Of a DNA stretch of 64,000 nucleotides, positions 51,223-60,887 are shown in pieces. Under the pieces are notes generated by a model. The model was given only the letters and a program-made list of their open reading frames with translations, was not told the DNA's origin and searched no databases. The position numbers were made by a program, and so were the translations under genes. Origin of the DNA: Leptospiraceae bacterium (GTDB lineage: Bacteria; Spirochaetota; Leptospiria; Leptospirales; Leptospiraceae). The first letter of the stretch is position 1. Every line of letters begins with the position of its first letter. The stretch spans positions 186,001 to 250,000 of the forward strand of contig JACKPC010000007.1 of the NCBI GenBank assembly GCA_024233835.1. Direction: 5' to 3'.

Positions 51223-54200
51223 TTAAAATTTATTCAGATAGGCAGAAATCCTTGTATGCGGAATAAAGGAACCATTCGCACCTGTTTTTAACATCAGTAC
51301 ATTCAGAGGACTTATATCAAATCCATCACCATGAGGAATGGCATATATAATTCCATTGAAAGAAAGAATACCCGACTCCCACTTTTTAGGGGCAAGGCCC
51401 ACCGAATAGGAAAGATCCAGAGTCTGTGTAAACACATCGATACTGAGAACTTTACCTGAGGAATGAGGAATTCCGAATATCTTACCATTCGGAGCCAGCA
51501 CAGCTCCACTAAATTTTCCTGAGGCCGGTAAGACCACTGAACCCGGTAAAGCAAGGAGGGAGGTAGTTTGGGAATCGGTAGAAATTTTTAAAACGGAGGA
51601 TTCGGTATCCGGAACAGCATAGATATCTCCATCCAGACCGATAGCTGCTCCCGACCATTTGTTTAGATTTGTATAAGTGCCTCCCATCGTAATAAAAAAA
51701 CCTTCAGATCTCGAATCGAAAGTAAAAACTCTCGAAGAGTTATAAGGAATAAGATATATTTGGCCATTTGGAGCTAAGGTAGCCCCGGAATACTTTCCGA
51801 GTCCAGCCATAGTCGGCCCTACCAGACTCAACTGTCCGGTATCCGGATTTATCTTTAAAATTTGAGAGGAACTATAGGGGGCGCAATATATCATTCCATT
51901 TGCTCCCACACTTCCTCCTTTCCATTTATTACTTCCCGTATCAATACCTGAAACATCAATACTCACCACATCTATCGCTGTCTCATTGTTATAATCAATG
52001 ATTAATACATGAGAGGCATCATAGGGGATTCCATAGATCTTTCCATTTTTGGCCAGCACTCCTCCCGACCACTTTTCCGTTAAACCATTATTATAAGGTG
52101 CAGGTAAAGCGATTGTATAAGTAGTCTGGTCATTGGTATTAATTACCAGGATTTCTTTTGCCCGAAAAGGCATGGCATAAATTTTCCCATTGGGAGCGAG
52201 TACTCCTCCTGACCAGAGTTTACCTCCATTAAGAAAAGAACCTGTACTGCTATCAGAAACAGAACCACTTCCCTGCCTGTAGGAATATAACAAATCTTTC
52301 TGGAAAGCATTAAAAAAGGAAGGCCCTATTTCAGAGAAATAGGGTTCTCCGCTGAGGCTTGCAATTTCACCTGAATTTAAGGCTCTGGAGTAAAGTCGGA
52401 CATCTTGCATAAGACCGCTATAATATTCTTGTCCATCCATACGAAAGCCGATTTGGAATTGAGAAGAACCTGTCATCCAGGTTTTTGTTGCGTTGTTTAA
52501 CTCAATTCCGTTTTTATAGAGTCTCGCAATGCTACCGTCATAACTCAGACAGACATGAGACCAGTGAGCCAGAAGGGACAACTTATTAAATACCACATCA
52601 TCTGCAAAACCCATTCCGATTAAATTTGAACTATCAAAAGAAAGGCCGAAGCCTTTTGAATTCAAGGGGCTTCCATAGCTACTGAGAGTCTGGGAAGTCA
52701 GACTTTTGGGATTCATCCAGGTACAGAGAGTTCTGGGTTTATTAGAAGTAGGTAAATGAATTACATTACTTACCATTTCACTATCTACCCCATTAAAGCT
52801 ATAGGCTGTATTCGATACTCCGAGTCTTCCATTAACTGCTGTTACATTTATCGTATTTAAATGTTGACCGAAGCCACTCATATCTCTCTCATTACCTTTG
52901 AAGTCATAGTGGGCAATAAGACCATCCGGAACCTTTGTGGAAAGCATTCTTATCTGTTCAGCACTCAGGGCTGTATTATAAACCTTTACATCATCGACTC
53001 TTCCGGTAAACTTATTTGTTCCTGCATCAGCTTTGCCTATTAAAAGCTTCGTAAAAGTTGTATTCAAAGAAGTTATAACCGGAGCTTCCGCCATACCATT
53101 TACATACAAGATAACAATTTTTCCGTCATAGGAAGCACAGAGATGTGTCCAGTCTTTTAGAATGGCCGGGCTGGAAGAGGTTTGTAAAAATCCAAGACCT
53201 GTTGATGCCACATAGGGCTTATGATTAGAAATTCCTATAATGAAATTTCCGGCGGCTGTACTATAATTTCCATATCCGAAAATAGTGCTATCAGAAGGTA
53301 TATAGGCATCGGGGAAAAACCAGGTACAGATAGTTCTGGGCGAATTTCCAAGAGGAAGATCATTCGGACTGTATGAAACAAAACCGGAACCATCAGTTCC
53401 TGTTCCATCAAAATAGTAGGCACCCCCCAGTTCTCCGTGAGTATCCAAAAAGCCACTGTTTACAGGTGAGGGCGATGTTCCCGAATCAGAGCTGAGAGTA
53501 TGAGTAAGGGAAGAAAATTTGGAAGAATCTGAAAGACTTCCCGCCTTAAAATTATAATTCCGTACCAGTCGGGTACCGAGTTTGAAATGTTCGAGGATTT
53601 CTCCTGCTTCCAACCCCCGGTTGTACAGGGAAAGTTCATCGATTTTGACTCCTGCATAGGTCCCTGTTTCCGGCCCGCTTGTACCGGAGGCCGCCCCGAG
53701 AATTAAAGAATTGGAAATTGTATAATCGATTGGATAGACTGCTCCCGCATCATTACTGGCTTTTAAACCTGCATCAAGATATAATTTCATAATCTGTCCA
53801 TCGTAGGTAGCACTTAACATGTGCCAGCCATAAGGAACAGAACTTAAAGCAAAGCTTATGCTTACATCTATAGAATTTCTCCTTAAGGTAAACTGAATAT
53901 TCGTATTATTGCAACTAAGTTCGTATCCCCCGGACTCAAACTTGGATACAATTCCGCTTACCGCATTGCAGGAACTAATGGAAGAATCGTGTTTGAATAT
54001 CCAGAGATTCAGACTGAGGGCTGAAGTGGGAGAAATCCCGGCAGAATGAAAAACCTCAATATATTGCGTACTACCATTTAAAAAAACAGCTCCGTTTGTG
54101 TCTCCCATAATAGCCCCGGAAACATTTTGGTTCGGAGTATTAAAATAGGTTCCATTCAAGCCGGAAATGCTATCCGTAGCTGTAGCTCCAATTTCTCCCA

Positions 54201-55389
54201 ACCTCCAGTAAGAAATAACTCCCGAAGTAGAAGCCACAAAGCTTGTATAGGAGGCCTGACAATCAACAAGAACATTACTGACATCTGAGGCTTGAATTTT
54301 TCCTGCCCGGTTTATAACTCCACAATACTGGCCTGCGGGTTGTTGCAGGACAGTAACATCATAAACCTGGGTATCTCCTAAGAGAGTTGCAAATGTATAA
54401 GTACCATTACTCGGAATCGCCAGATTGTCACTTGCATTATTTTGTAGGATAAGTCCCGTTCCGCTCAGATTTTGTACTGTAAAACCCACCTTATATAAAA
54501 TTCCAATACTGATATTTTTATTATAGGAAAGAGAAGATGCAGCTGCAGGTGTGGGTAAAATCAAACTTGCATCTCTTCCATATTTGTCTTGAATGCTTCC
54601 CCCGTTTAAGCTCAAAGCTGATGTGCTGAGATAATCCAGATCGGCAGAGGAATGACCGTTTAACACAGTATAACGAAAGACAAGGGTATTGGTGCCACTA
54701 CCGGAAAGATAAACCGCATTTGCATCAGTAGTTCCTGTTTCTAATTGTAAAAAAGGACTTCCGCTAACTGTCACCACATCAGAAAAGAATACCTGTATAT
54801 CAATGTTTTGAGCGTCATAATACATACCATCTGCATTGCTTGAACTAACATTGTTTACGCTTACAGCCGGAACGGTTCCTGTAGTAAAAGAAAATGAGTA
54901 TTCCTTATCTAAGGAGATTCCATTTGCATTTTCAAGAGCAGTTTGAACCTTTACAGATACCTGGGCCTGAAGAGGCCAATTCGGATTTGGACTTATGATA
55001 ATCTGCGGATTAGAAGACGCATCTACCGAAACTGCAAGGCAGGTACTAAAATTATCGGTGCTAAACTGAATGGAACCTGTGCAGGTTCCGGAGCCTGTGT
55101 TTGTAACAATACTTATAAGATTTACTGAAGAGTTGAATAAGAGATTAATTGGAGTAGTCGTCGAAATATCCACAGCCCCGGCAGAGGGACTGAAAGAATT
55201 TAAAGAGAATGTTTCTGTTTGAGTTGGATCTACCGGAACCACCGGAACCGGAACTGTTGTCGATGTTTCTTTCGCTCCCGAAGATAAAAGAGCAAAATAA
55301 GACAGAAGAAAGGAATCCGCACTCGGAACATTCATGCAATGACTCAAAGATAGAAGTAAAAAGACAAGGATATAAATAAATTTAAACAT
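51223..55389 (-). CDS. Giant lipoprotein: Ig-like, LamG and seven propeller repeats
   Basis: A 1388-residue exported protein with signal MFKFIYILVFLLLSLSHC and lipidation Cys18. A Thr/Val/Pro linker leads to a Big_5-like Ig domain (LNSFSPSAGAVDISTTTPINLLF). A second beta domain follows (VSSSNADGMYYDAQNIDIQVFFS). Three LamG-like domains come next, recognised by W-x-H-x-x-x-S/A-YDG-x-x-x-x-L-Y: about residues 390-605, 615-825 and 835-1030. Residues 1056-1388 are seven repeats of about 43-54 residues with the consensus KWSGGVLAPNGKIYGIPY, enough for one seven-bladed propeller. Probably a surface adhesin or recognition protein. Single gene. Confidence 0.88.
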   Translation of the reverse strand: MFKFIYILVFLLLSLSHCMNVPSADSFLLSYFALLSSGAKETSTTVPVPVVPVDPTQTETFSLNSFSPSAGAVDISTTTPINLLFNSSVNLISIVTNTGSGTCTGSIQFSTDNFSTCLAVSVDASSNPQIIISPNPNWPLQAQVSVKVQTALENANGISLDKEYSFSFTTGTVPAVSVNNVSSSNADGMYYDAQNIDIQVFFSDVVTVSGSPFLQLETGTTDANAVYLSGSGTNTLVFRYTVLNGHSSADLDYLSTSALSLNGGSIQDKYGRDASLILPTPAAASSLSYNKNISIGILYKVGFTVQNLSGTGLILQNNASDNLAIPSNGTYTFATLLGDTQVYDVTVLQQPAGQYCGVINRAGKIQASDVSNVLVDCQASYTSFVASTSGVISYWRLGEIGATATDSISGLNGTYFNTPNQNVSGAIMGDTNGAVFLNGSTQYIEVFHSAGISPTSALSLNLWIFKHDSSISSCNAVSGIVSKFESGGYELSCNNTNIQFTLRRNSIDVSISFALSSVPYGWHMLSATYDGQIMKLYLDAGLKASNDAGAVYPIDYTISNSLILGAASGTSGPETGTYAGVKIDELSLYNRGLEAGEILEHFKLGTRLVRNYNFKAGSLSDSSKFSSLTHTLSSDSGTSPSPVNSGFLDTHGELGGAYYFDGTGTDGSGFVSYSPNDLPLGNSPRTICTWFFPDAYIPSDSTIFGYGNYSTAAGNFIIGISNHKPYVASTGLGFLQTSSSPAILKDWTHLCASYDGKIVILYVNGMAEAPVITSLNTTFTKLLIGKADAGTNKFTGRVDDVKVYNTALSAEQIRMLSTKVPDGLIAHYDFKGNERDMSGFGQHLNTINVTAVNGRLGVSNTAYSFNGVDSEMVSNVIHLPTSNKPRTLCTWMNPKSLTSQTLSSYGSPLNSKGFGLSFDSSNLIGMGFADDVVFNKLSLLAHWSHVCLSYDGSIARLYKNGIELNNATKTWMTGSSQFQIGFRMDGQEYYSGLMQDVRLYSRALNSGEIASLSGEPYFSEIGPSFFNAFQKDLLYSYRQGSGSVSDSSTGSFLNGGKLWSGGVLAPNGKIYAMPFRAKEILVINTNDQTTYTIALPAPYNNGLTEKWSGGVLAKNGKIYGIPYDASHVLIIDYNNETAIDVVSIDVSGIDTGSNKWKGGSVGANGMIYCAPYSSSQILKINPDTGQLSLVGPTMAGLGKYSGATLAPNGQIYLIPYNSSRVFTFDSRSEGFFITMGGTYTNLNKWSGAAIGLDGDIYAVPDTESSVLKISTDSQTTSLLALPGSVVLPASGKFSGAVLAPNGKIFGIPHSSGKVLSIDVFTQTLDLSYSVGLAPKKWESGILSFNGIIYAIPHGDGFDISPLNVLMLKTGANGSFIPHTRISAYLNKF

Positions 55390-55529
55390 GATAATTACCC
55401 TATAGCAAACGCTACCCTGCTCCCTAATACGAGATCTAAAGGTCCCTATTCATTAGAACAAGTGAAAAGGTTTTTTTTAACGGGTTTTCAAAAAAAAGAA
55501 GATTAAATTTCTCATTTCCTGTATTTTGA

Positions 55530-55557
55530 TTGTGAAGAATTCCCTGAAATCTATACT
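55530..55557 (+). promoter_or_regulatory. Possible promoter of the DUF445 operon
   Basis: TTGTGA (55530-55535) and TATACT (55552-55557) are 16 bases apart and lie about 20 bases before the ATG at 55578. No other good pair is seen in the 188-base gap. Confidence 0.35.
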
Positions 55558-55577
55558 TCATAAAAATTGGATAATAT

Positions 55578-56924
55578 ATGAAACATGAACTCAGTATCAA
55601 TACTGTAGATACTCTCTTTCGAAGGGGAATTGTGATTATTACCCTTCTCTTTGGCATCTTAGAGTTTACCCTTTTCAAAGATAATATCTGGGTCAGGGCC
55701 TTATTTGTAGTCCTTATGGCCGGGATTGTGGGTTATTTTACAAATTTTTTAGCTATTAAAATGCTTTTTCAACCCAAGCAGGGAAAAGTTTTAGGCTGGG
55801 AGGGGCTTGTTCCCAAAAATAAAAAGAAAATTGCCAGAAGTCTCGGGAATAGTATTCAGAATCAATTATTAGCCCCGGAGATTATCCTGGCTTATATCTA
55901 CGAAAGGAAGTTAATTGAAACCGGAACTCTGAAGCTGGCAAATTGGATAGACCAGATTTTCCAGGATGAAAAAGTTCGAAATGCAGTAACAGCCAAAATT
56001 ATCAGTGTTTTAAAAGAGAAGGGACCGGAAATCGTAAGTGCCGTTTTTGATGTTTCAGAGGAAACTTTAAAAAATCTCGCCCGGAATCCCGAAGAAATCA
56101 AAAAGTTCTGGGAACATGCAAGAGAAAGAATTGTAGAATATATAAAGACGGAAGAAAACCGGGAAGCCATAGCGGTCAGTACAAAAAAAGTTTTATTAGA
56201 AGAAATTCCGAGGCTTTCCAGGGTTTTAAATGAAGCCCTGGAAACCTACCTCCACCAGAAAAAAGCCATAGGAACTCTGGGGATGAGCTTGAAGAAGCTG
56301 GTTTCTTTCAATGATGGCGCGATTCAGGAAGTCCTGGAAAAATTTATAAAGGATCCGGAAACCTCGGAACAGTTTATGGGTATGCTCGACACCCTGGTTG
56401 ATGAATTTCAGGCCAAATTGAACTCCCAGGAAACCCAGGACTTTATTCTTTCCAAGGTAGAAGACTGGATCAGTATTTCGAGTAAATATGCAAGACAATC
56501 CATCCTGCCTACCGGAATTGATAAACTAAAAGCGTATCTCGATGATGAAAAGAACTGGCAAAAATTGGATCAGTTTATTTTTAAAACACTCGATTGGGGT
56601 AAGGTAAAAGTACTGGAGTATATGAGTTCAGACGAAGGACAGGAACATGTCAAAACAAATATAGCGAAAGTGGTTCACCAGATTAATGTTACCCAGCTCG
56701 TAGAAGAACAGGTCATGAAGCTCGATACGGATGAATTAGAAAAAATGATCTTAGATAACACCGGTGGTAATTTGGTTGTAATCCAGGTCTTAGGTGGAGT
56801 TCTCGGGATGATAGCCGGTCTGATACAGGTTCATATTCTCTTTACTTTCCCGGTTATGGTTTTAGTTTTAATTGCCTATATTGCCCATGTTGTGAACAAG
56901 AGAAAGTATGAAATAAACAAATAA
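55578..56924 (+). CDS. DUF445 family membrane protein
   Basis: A 448-residue protein of the DUF445 family. Hydrophobic helices lie near residues 12-30 and 35-55. The conserved VGYFTNFLAIKMLFQPKQ leads to GLVPKNKKKIARSLGNSI. A long helical, charged middle region (about 90-400) is followed by a terminal hydrophobic hairpin (LGGVLGMIAGLIQVHILFTFPVMVLVLIAYIAHVV). Family function is not established; the membrane anchors at both ends suggest a periplasmic or cytoplasmic helical loop. The next gene begins seven bases later. Confidence 0.85.
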   Translation: MKHELSINTVDTLFRRGIVIITLLFGILEFTLFKDNIWVRALFVVLMAGIVGYFTNFLAIKMLFQPKQGKVLGWEGLVPKNKKKIARSLGNSIQNQLLAPEIILAYIYERKLIETGTLKLANWIDQIFQDEKVRNAVTAKIISVLKEKGPEIVSAVFDVSEETLKNLARNPEEIKKFWEHARERIVEYIKTEENREAIAVSTKKVLLEEIPRLSRVLNEALETYLHQKKAIGTLGMSLKKLVSFNDGAIQEVLEKFIKDPETSEQFMGMLDTLVDEFQAKLNSQETQDFILSKVEDWISISSKYARQSILPTGIDKLKAYLDDEKNWQKLDQFIFKTLDWGKVKVLEYMSSDEGQEHVKTNIAKVVHQINVTQLVEEQVMKLDTDELEKMILDNTGGNLVVIQVLGGVLGMIAGLIQVHILFTFPVMVLVLIAYIAHVVNKRKYEINK

Positions 56925-56931
56925 ATCATCA

Positions 56932-58158
56932 ATGAATATAGAAGATAAATTTGTATTTGAACAAATCTTAGAAAACTGTTGGGAGGCCATTGTTTATGCT
57001 GACTTACAGGGAACGGTTATCTATACAAATAAAGCTGCGGAACTCCTATACGGTTATGAACCGGGGGAGTTAATCGGAAAAAGTGTAGATATTTTCAATT
57101 CCCATTTGAGCCATAATACCGATGTAATTATTGAATCTATAAAGAACGCCGGTTACTGGAAAGGAGAAATTGTTCAGAGAAGAAAGGATGATAGCCCGAT
57201 CACCTGCCTGCTTGCGGTTAGTCTTCTAAAGAATGTATGGAATGAACCTATAGGTCTTGTATCCAATAGCAAGAACATTACAGAACAGAAACTTCAAGAA
57301 GAAATTTTAAGGAAAATTGAAAATAATGAAAATATAAGCTTTAAAGTTATCAAGGAATTACAGAACGAGCAAAGCCAGATGCTAAAACAGCTTATATTTG
57401 AAAGAACGAAGGAATTGGATATAAGCCTTGCTGGTATCAAGAAAGATTTGAGTGTAGCCAAAAAGATTCAGTCAAATATTCTTCCTGATAAAATAGATTC
57501 CTTAGATAGATTGAAGTTTTGTATACGTTATATACCTCTTCAGGAAGTAGGAGGAGACTTTTATGATATTTCAAAGAATCAAGAAGGGGATGTTCGAGTT
57601 TTAGTTGCTGATGCTACCGGACATGGAGTTCAGGGAGCTCTGGTTACAATGGCGATTAAAGGGGAATATGAAATTTTAAAACAACAGGTACGTAACCCGG
57701 CAGAACTTTTGACCATACTCAATAAACGCTTTATCGAAAAATATAATTCTTTAAATTCTTACTTTTCCTGTTGTATACTGGATTTCGATTTGAGAAATTT
57801 TAAATTAGAAGTAGCTTCTGCCGGTCATCCTTCTCAATTCTTATTACGGGATGAAGAAGTTCATACCATCACAAAAACAGGGAGAATCATTGGTGTTGTT
57901 TCCGAGGTAAACTATAAGCTTAAGCAATACGACATTCAGCCGGGTGATCGTTTATTCCTATTCTCTGATGGAATATATGAAGAATTCAATTCAGATGAAT
58001 CAGAATTTGGCGAAGAACGTCTGGTGCAAATATTTAAGGAATATAAAAATTTGCAGCTAAATGATTCAGTAGAAACTATTCTTCGTAATTTAAAAACCTT
58101 TTTAAATGGAAAGCCCATTCAGGATGACATTACGCTAATCGGAATTGATATTACTTGA
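56932..58158 (+). CDS. PAS-SpoIIE protein phosphatase (RsbU-like)
   Basis: A 408-residue soluble phosphatase. A PAS domain spans about residues 8-125 (EAIVYADLQGTVIYTNKAAELLYGYEPGELIGKS). A coiled-coil linker (150-180) contains VAKKIQSNILPD, typical just before RsbU-type catalytic domains. PP2C motifs are complete: VGGDFYDIS, LVADATGHGVQGALVTM, ASAGHPSQFLL, LFLFSDGIYEEFN and DDITLIGID. It would dephosphorylate an RsbV-like STAS protein in response to a PAS-sensed signal. The only STAS gene in the window is 52 kb away. It is cotranscribed with DUF445. Confidence 0.92.
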   Translation: MNIEDKFVFEQILENCWEAIVYADLQGTVIYTNKAAELLYGYEPGELIGKSVDIFNSHLSHNTDVIIESIKNAGYWKGEIVQRRKDDSPITCLLAVSLLKNVWNEPIGLVSNSKNITEQKLQEEILRKIENNENISFKVIKELQNEQSQMLKQLIFERTKELDISLAGIKKDLSVAKKIQSNILPDKIDSLDRLKFCIRYIPLQEVGGDFYDISKNQEGDVRVLVADATGHGVQGALVTMAIKGEYEILKQQVRNPAELLTILNKRFIEKYNSLNSYFSCCILDFDLRNFKLEVASAGHPSQFLLRDEEVHTITKTGRIIGVVSEVNYKLKQYDIQPGDRLFLFSDGIYEEFNSDESEFGEERLVQIFKEYKNLQLNDSVETILRNLKTFLNGKPIQDDITLIGIDIT

Positions 58159-58176
58159 ATAGAAGAAAAAGAGTGA

Positions 58177-59307
58177 ATGCCATCTTTTAAAGGATACTGT
58201 TGGAATGTTATGATTAAATATATTTATATTTGTTTAATAATTCTTTCTTTCTTTGTGGATTCTTTATTTTCTGAACCCTTAAGTCCGGAAAAAGGCCAAA
58301 CACATATTCGCCCGGAGACAGCAGCTTTTTATGGACTTGTGCCGGGTCTCGGACAAATTATCAATGGAGAATATTTCTCTGCTGCAACTCAAGTATTGAC
58401 ATTTAGCTCTGCTGCTTATTTAAGTTCCTACTATGTCAGGCATCGAGATTATATTCATATAAATGAAAGGAAGATTGATTTTGATCCATTTTATACGTAT
58501 CTTTCAAATGAAATCTCAGCAAGGAATATGTATAATAAAGATGTACCCGCACCCGGTATCTGGGAGACAGAATATGAGAGAAGGCTAAGATTCTTAAAAG
58601 AAAAAAAAATGGCCGAACAGAATCCCCTTCTTGAATACGGACCCTATACTCGGATTAACCAGGTGAGTCTGTATGCACAGATGGCCGAGCAGACTATGCT
58701 GCATACACTCTTTTATTCCGTGTATTCGGCTTACAGGGATACGGGAGTTATGGGAGAAGAAAGAAGCAAAGAAACATTCGCTTCTCTGGCAACTGCTCCT
58801 TTTGATTTCCAAATCCTTTCTCATCCGACAATATGGACACCTATCGCCGCTCTGGCTATACTCGGAGCCAGCGGTCTTTTGGATAGTCAGCAAGCTACTC
58901 TCGTTCCCAAAAATTTTCATAGTAACGGTGATGGAGCTTTTTTTACAACGGTGGTAAGTTTCAATGCCGGTGTGGGGGAAGAAGCTTTTTTTCGAGGCTA
59001 TTTGAATCATAGTATCTCCAGAAGACATGGAGCTATAGCAGGAGGCTTTGTTTCCGGTCTGACATTCGGACTGGCTCATTATGGTGAGGAAAATCGGGCC
59101 CCGGTAATCCAAACGCTCTTTGGTTTTTATGCGGCCTTCTTACACCAGATCAACGGTTATGATATTCGCCCCGGCATAGCCCTACATTTCTGGTGGGATA
59201 TTATTGCCATAGCAATAGAACTTCGGAAGTATAAACCGGATGATAATTTTAGCAAGAATCGTAGAGAGGTTCATTTCATGCCAACTCTTTATGAATACAG
59301 GTTTTAA
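58177..59307 (+). CDS. CPBP-family intramembrane metalloprotease (CAAX-protease-like)
   Basis: A 376-residue membrane protein. The N-terminus from the internal ATG at 58210 (MIKYIYICLIILSFFVDSLFS) looks like a signal peptide, so that ATG may be the real start; neither RBS is strong. Residues 50-80 (FYGLVPGLGQIINGEYFSAATQVL) resemble the DUF5683-type start of some outer-envelope proteins. The CPBP motifs are GVGEEAFFRGY (Glu268-Glu269, xxxR), GLTFGLAHYG and HFWWDI, as in Rce1-like enzymes. The combination of a soluble-looking N-terminal part and a CPBP domain is unusual. It follows the phosphatase by 18 bases. Confidence 0.82.
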   Translation: MPSFKGYCWNVMIKYIYICLIILSFFVDSLFSEPLSPEKGQTHIRPETAAFYGLVPGLGQIINGEYFSAATQVLTFSSAAYLSSYYVRHRDYIHINERKIDFDPFYTYLSNEISARNMYNKDVPAPGIWETEYERRLRFLKEKKMAEQNPLLEYGPYTRINQVSLYAQMAEQTMLHTLFYSVYSAYRDTGVMGEERSKETFASLATAPFDFQILSHPTIWTPIAALAILGASGLLDSQQATLVPKNFHSNGDGAFFTTVVSFNAGVGEEAFFRGYLNHSISRRHGAIAGGFVSGLTFGLAHYGEENRAPVIQTLFGFYAAFLHQINGYDIRPGIALHFWWDIIAIAIELRKYKPDDNFSKNRREVHFMPTLYEYRF

Positions 59308-59308
59308 T

Positions 59309-59626
59309 ATGAAAAAAATAATTATTTTATTGAGCCTTTTGTTTTTCGCAACTTGTTATAACCTGGATGAAGAATATCCAAAGAAAGAAGAAGCTTATAT
59401 TGAGATCTATGCTGCGATTCTTTATAAAGAAGCTGAATGCGGTCAAAAACCGGCTCTTCCGATTATCTTTATGGATCGACCGAAAAGAACAGCTATGAAT
59501 GCCTGTGTGTTTTCCATAGTGAAATCAAATTGTCCATTTCTAACGTATCCACTCGTTTGTCTGGAAATGTTCAAGGTAGATGTCCCCTATGTTTTGCCTC
59601 CGGGAGTTCGTTTAAGAAAAAACTGA
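59309..59626 (+). CDS. Small Cys-rich lipoprotein
   Basis: A 105-residue exported protein. Signal MKKIIILLSLLFFATC gives lipidation Cys16. The mature part (about 90 residues) has four Cys (AECGQ, NACVF, SNCPF, PLVCLE) that could form two disulfides, so it is probably periplasmic or surface-exposed. An upstream TTG/ATG-type start would run into the CPBP gene; ATG 59309 gives a clean signal peptide. It starts two bases after the CPBP stop. No family recognised. Confidence 0.75.
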   Translation: MKKIIILLSLLFFATCYNLDEEYPKKEEAYIEIYAAILYKEAECGQKPALPIIFMDRPKRTAMNACVFSIVKSNCPFLTYPLVCLEMFKVDVPYVLPPGVRLRKN

Positions 59627-59642
59627 GTGTTAATATATTTGC

Positions 59643-60887
59643 TTATCTTTTCATTCTTTTTCCGAGATAATATACCGCTTCTATTGAACCGGGAAAGGTG
59701 AAGCCTTCAAAGGGAGACCAGCCACTTTTGCTTTTCACCATATTTCTTTCAAAGCTGGTTTTTTCTTTGAGGTTCAGAACCGTAAAATTTGCAACATAAC
59801 CTTTTTCTAATTTTCCAAATCCTTTTCCAAAATTAGAAGGTAAATAGGGGTTTACAAATTCTCCCGGATTTTTTGCACAGGTCTCTGCAATTCGTGTCAG
59901 GAGAACTTTTTTTTCCAAAATTAGATAAGTCACAAATAAGGAATAGGTATCGAGATGAGATACACCGCTGATGCCTTTTTGTTTTTCTTCTATACTATGA
60001 GGAGCATGGTCACTGGCAAGATAATCAATATCTCCATTTATAAAAGCCTGTAAGAGAATTTCCTTATCTTCTTTTGTACGTAAGGGGGGATTCATCTGCA
60101 ACCAATGCCTGTTCTCATCTGTTAGCATACTCTTATCAAAGAATAGGTGTGTGGGTGTTACTTCACAGCTAAGTTGTAGGCCTTTCTTTTTTGCAGAAAT
60201 GATTTGTTGTAATCCTTCACCGGTCGAGTAATGACAGAGTTTTCCACGAAGCTTATATTTTTCTATCAGATGTAAGGCAAATGCGGTAGCCGTAATTTCC
60301 GCTTCGGGAGGTCGTCTTTCTTCGTGTTTTGGATTTGTTGCATGTTTTTCGAGAATGATTGGGTCTTCGCAATGAAAGCTAACATTCTGGCCTTCATATT
60401 CTCGTATAACCATTTCCAGACTTTCGTTATCTTTGAAGAAAAGGTCTCCTACAGAAGGACCCATAAAAACCTTATAAGGAACTGAGCGAGAAAGAGGTTT
60501 CGTTTGTGGCCCTATGCCTGCATATAGGGTAACATGAATCGGAGATTTACGGCTTAAAAACTCTTTTTTTCTGTATATATCATCATTGATAGGTGCCACC
60601 GGATTATTGGGCATATCAGCGATATGGCAGAGTCCTCCATTAAGAGCTGCTATTCCTGCTGAAAAAAAATCTTCTTTATACGTATGAAGACCGCTTAAAT
60701 CCTCACGAGCATGAATGTGGATATCTCCAAAACCCGGAAAAATGATACAGTCTTCCGGAGAAAAAGTTGCATAGCCTTCGATGTTTTCGGTTACCTCCTC
60801 GATTAGACCGGTTTTAGAATCGAAAACAATCGTTCCATACCATTCTTTTTCATGGTTTACTAATCTACCTGAAATTTTTTCTTTCAT
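59643..60887 (-). CDS. pyrC: Dihydroorotase
   Basis: A 414-residue zinc enzyme of de novo pyrimidine synthesis, cyclising carbamoyl-aspartate. GFGDIHIHAREDLSGLHTYKED carries the HxHxRE form of the metal and carboxylate site. ADMPNNPVAP is typical. YKVFMGPSVGDLF offers the Lys that is carboxylated. SFHCEDPII and LCHYSTGEG provide His ligands, and YLASDHAPHS the catalytic Asp. Allantoinase or hydantoinase is less likely given DMPNN and SDHAPH. It overlaps the upstream TPR gene by four bases. Confidence 0.9.
   Translation of the reverse strand: MKEKISGRLVNHEKEWYGTIVFDSKTGLIEEVTENIEGYATFSPEDCIIFPGFGDIHIHAREDLSGLHTYKEDFFSAGIAALNGGLCHIADMPNNPVAPINDDIYRKKEFLSRKSPIHVTLYAGIGPQTKPLSRSVPYKVFMGPSVGDLFFKDNESLEMVIREYEGQNVSFHCEDPIILEKHATNPKHEERRPPEAEITATAFALHLIEKYKLRGKLCHYSTGEGLQQIISAKKKGLQLSCEVTPTHLFFDKSMLTDENRHWLQMNPPLRTKEDKEILLQAFINGDIDYLASDHAPHSIEEKQKGISGVSHLDTYSLFVTYLILEKKVLLTRIAETCAKNPGEFVNPYLPSNFGKGFGKLEKGYVANFTVLNLKEKTSFERNMVKSKSGWSPFEGFTFPGSIEAVYYLGKRMKR

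Noticed and set aside
55436..55678. 80-codon minus-strand frame upstream of the giant lipoprotein
   Set aside because: Overlaps the DUF445 start and promoter region, without a ribosome-binding site or motif.
58594..59112. 172-codon open frame on the minus strand
   Set aside because: Wholly antisense to the CPBP protease gene, no ribosome-binding site, and its residues (Ser/Cys/His/Ile-rich) look like a shadow.
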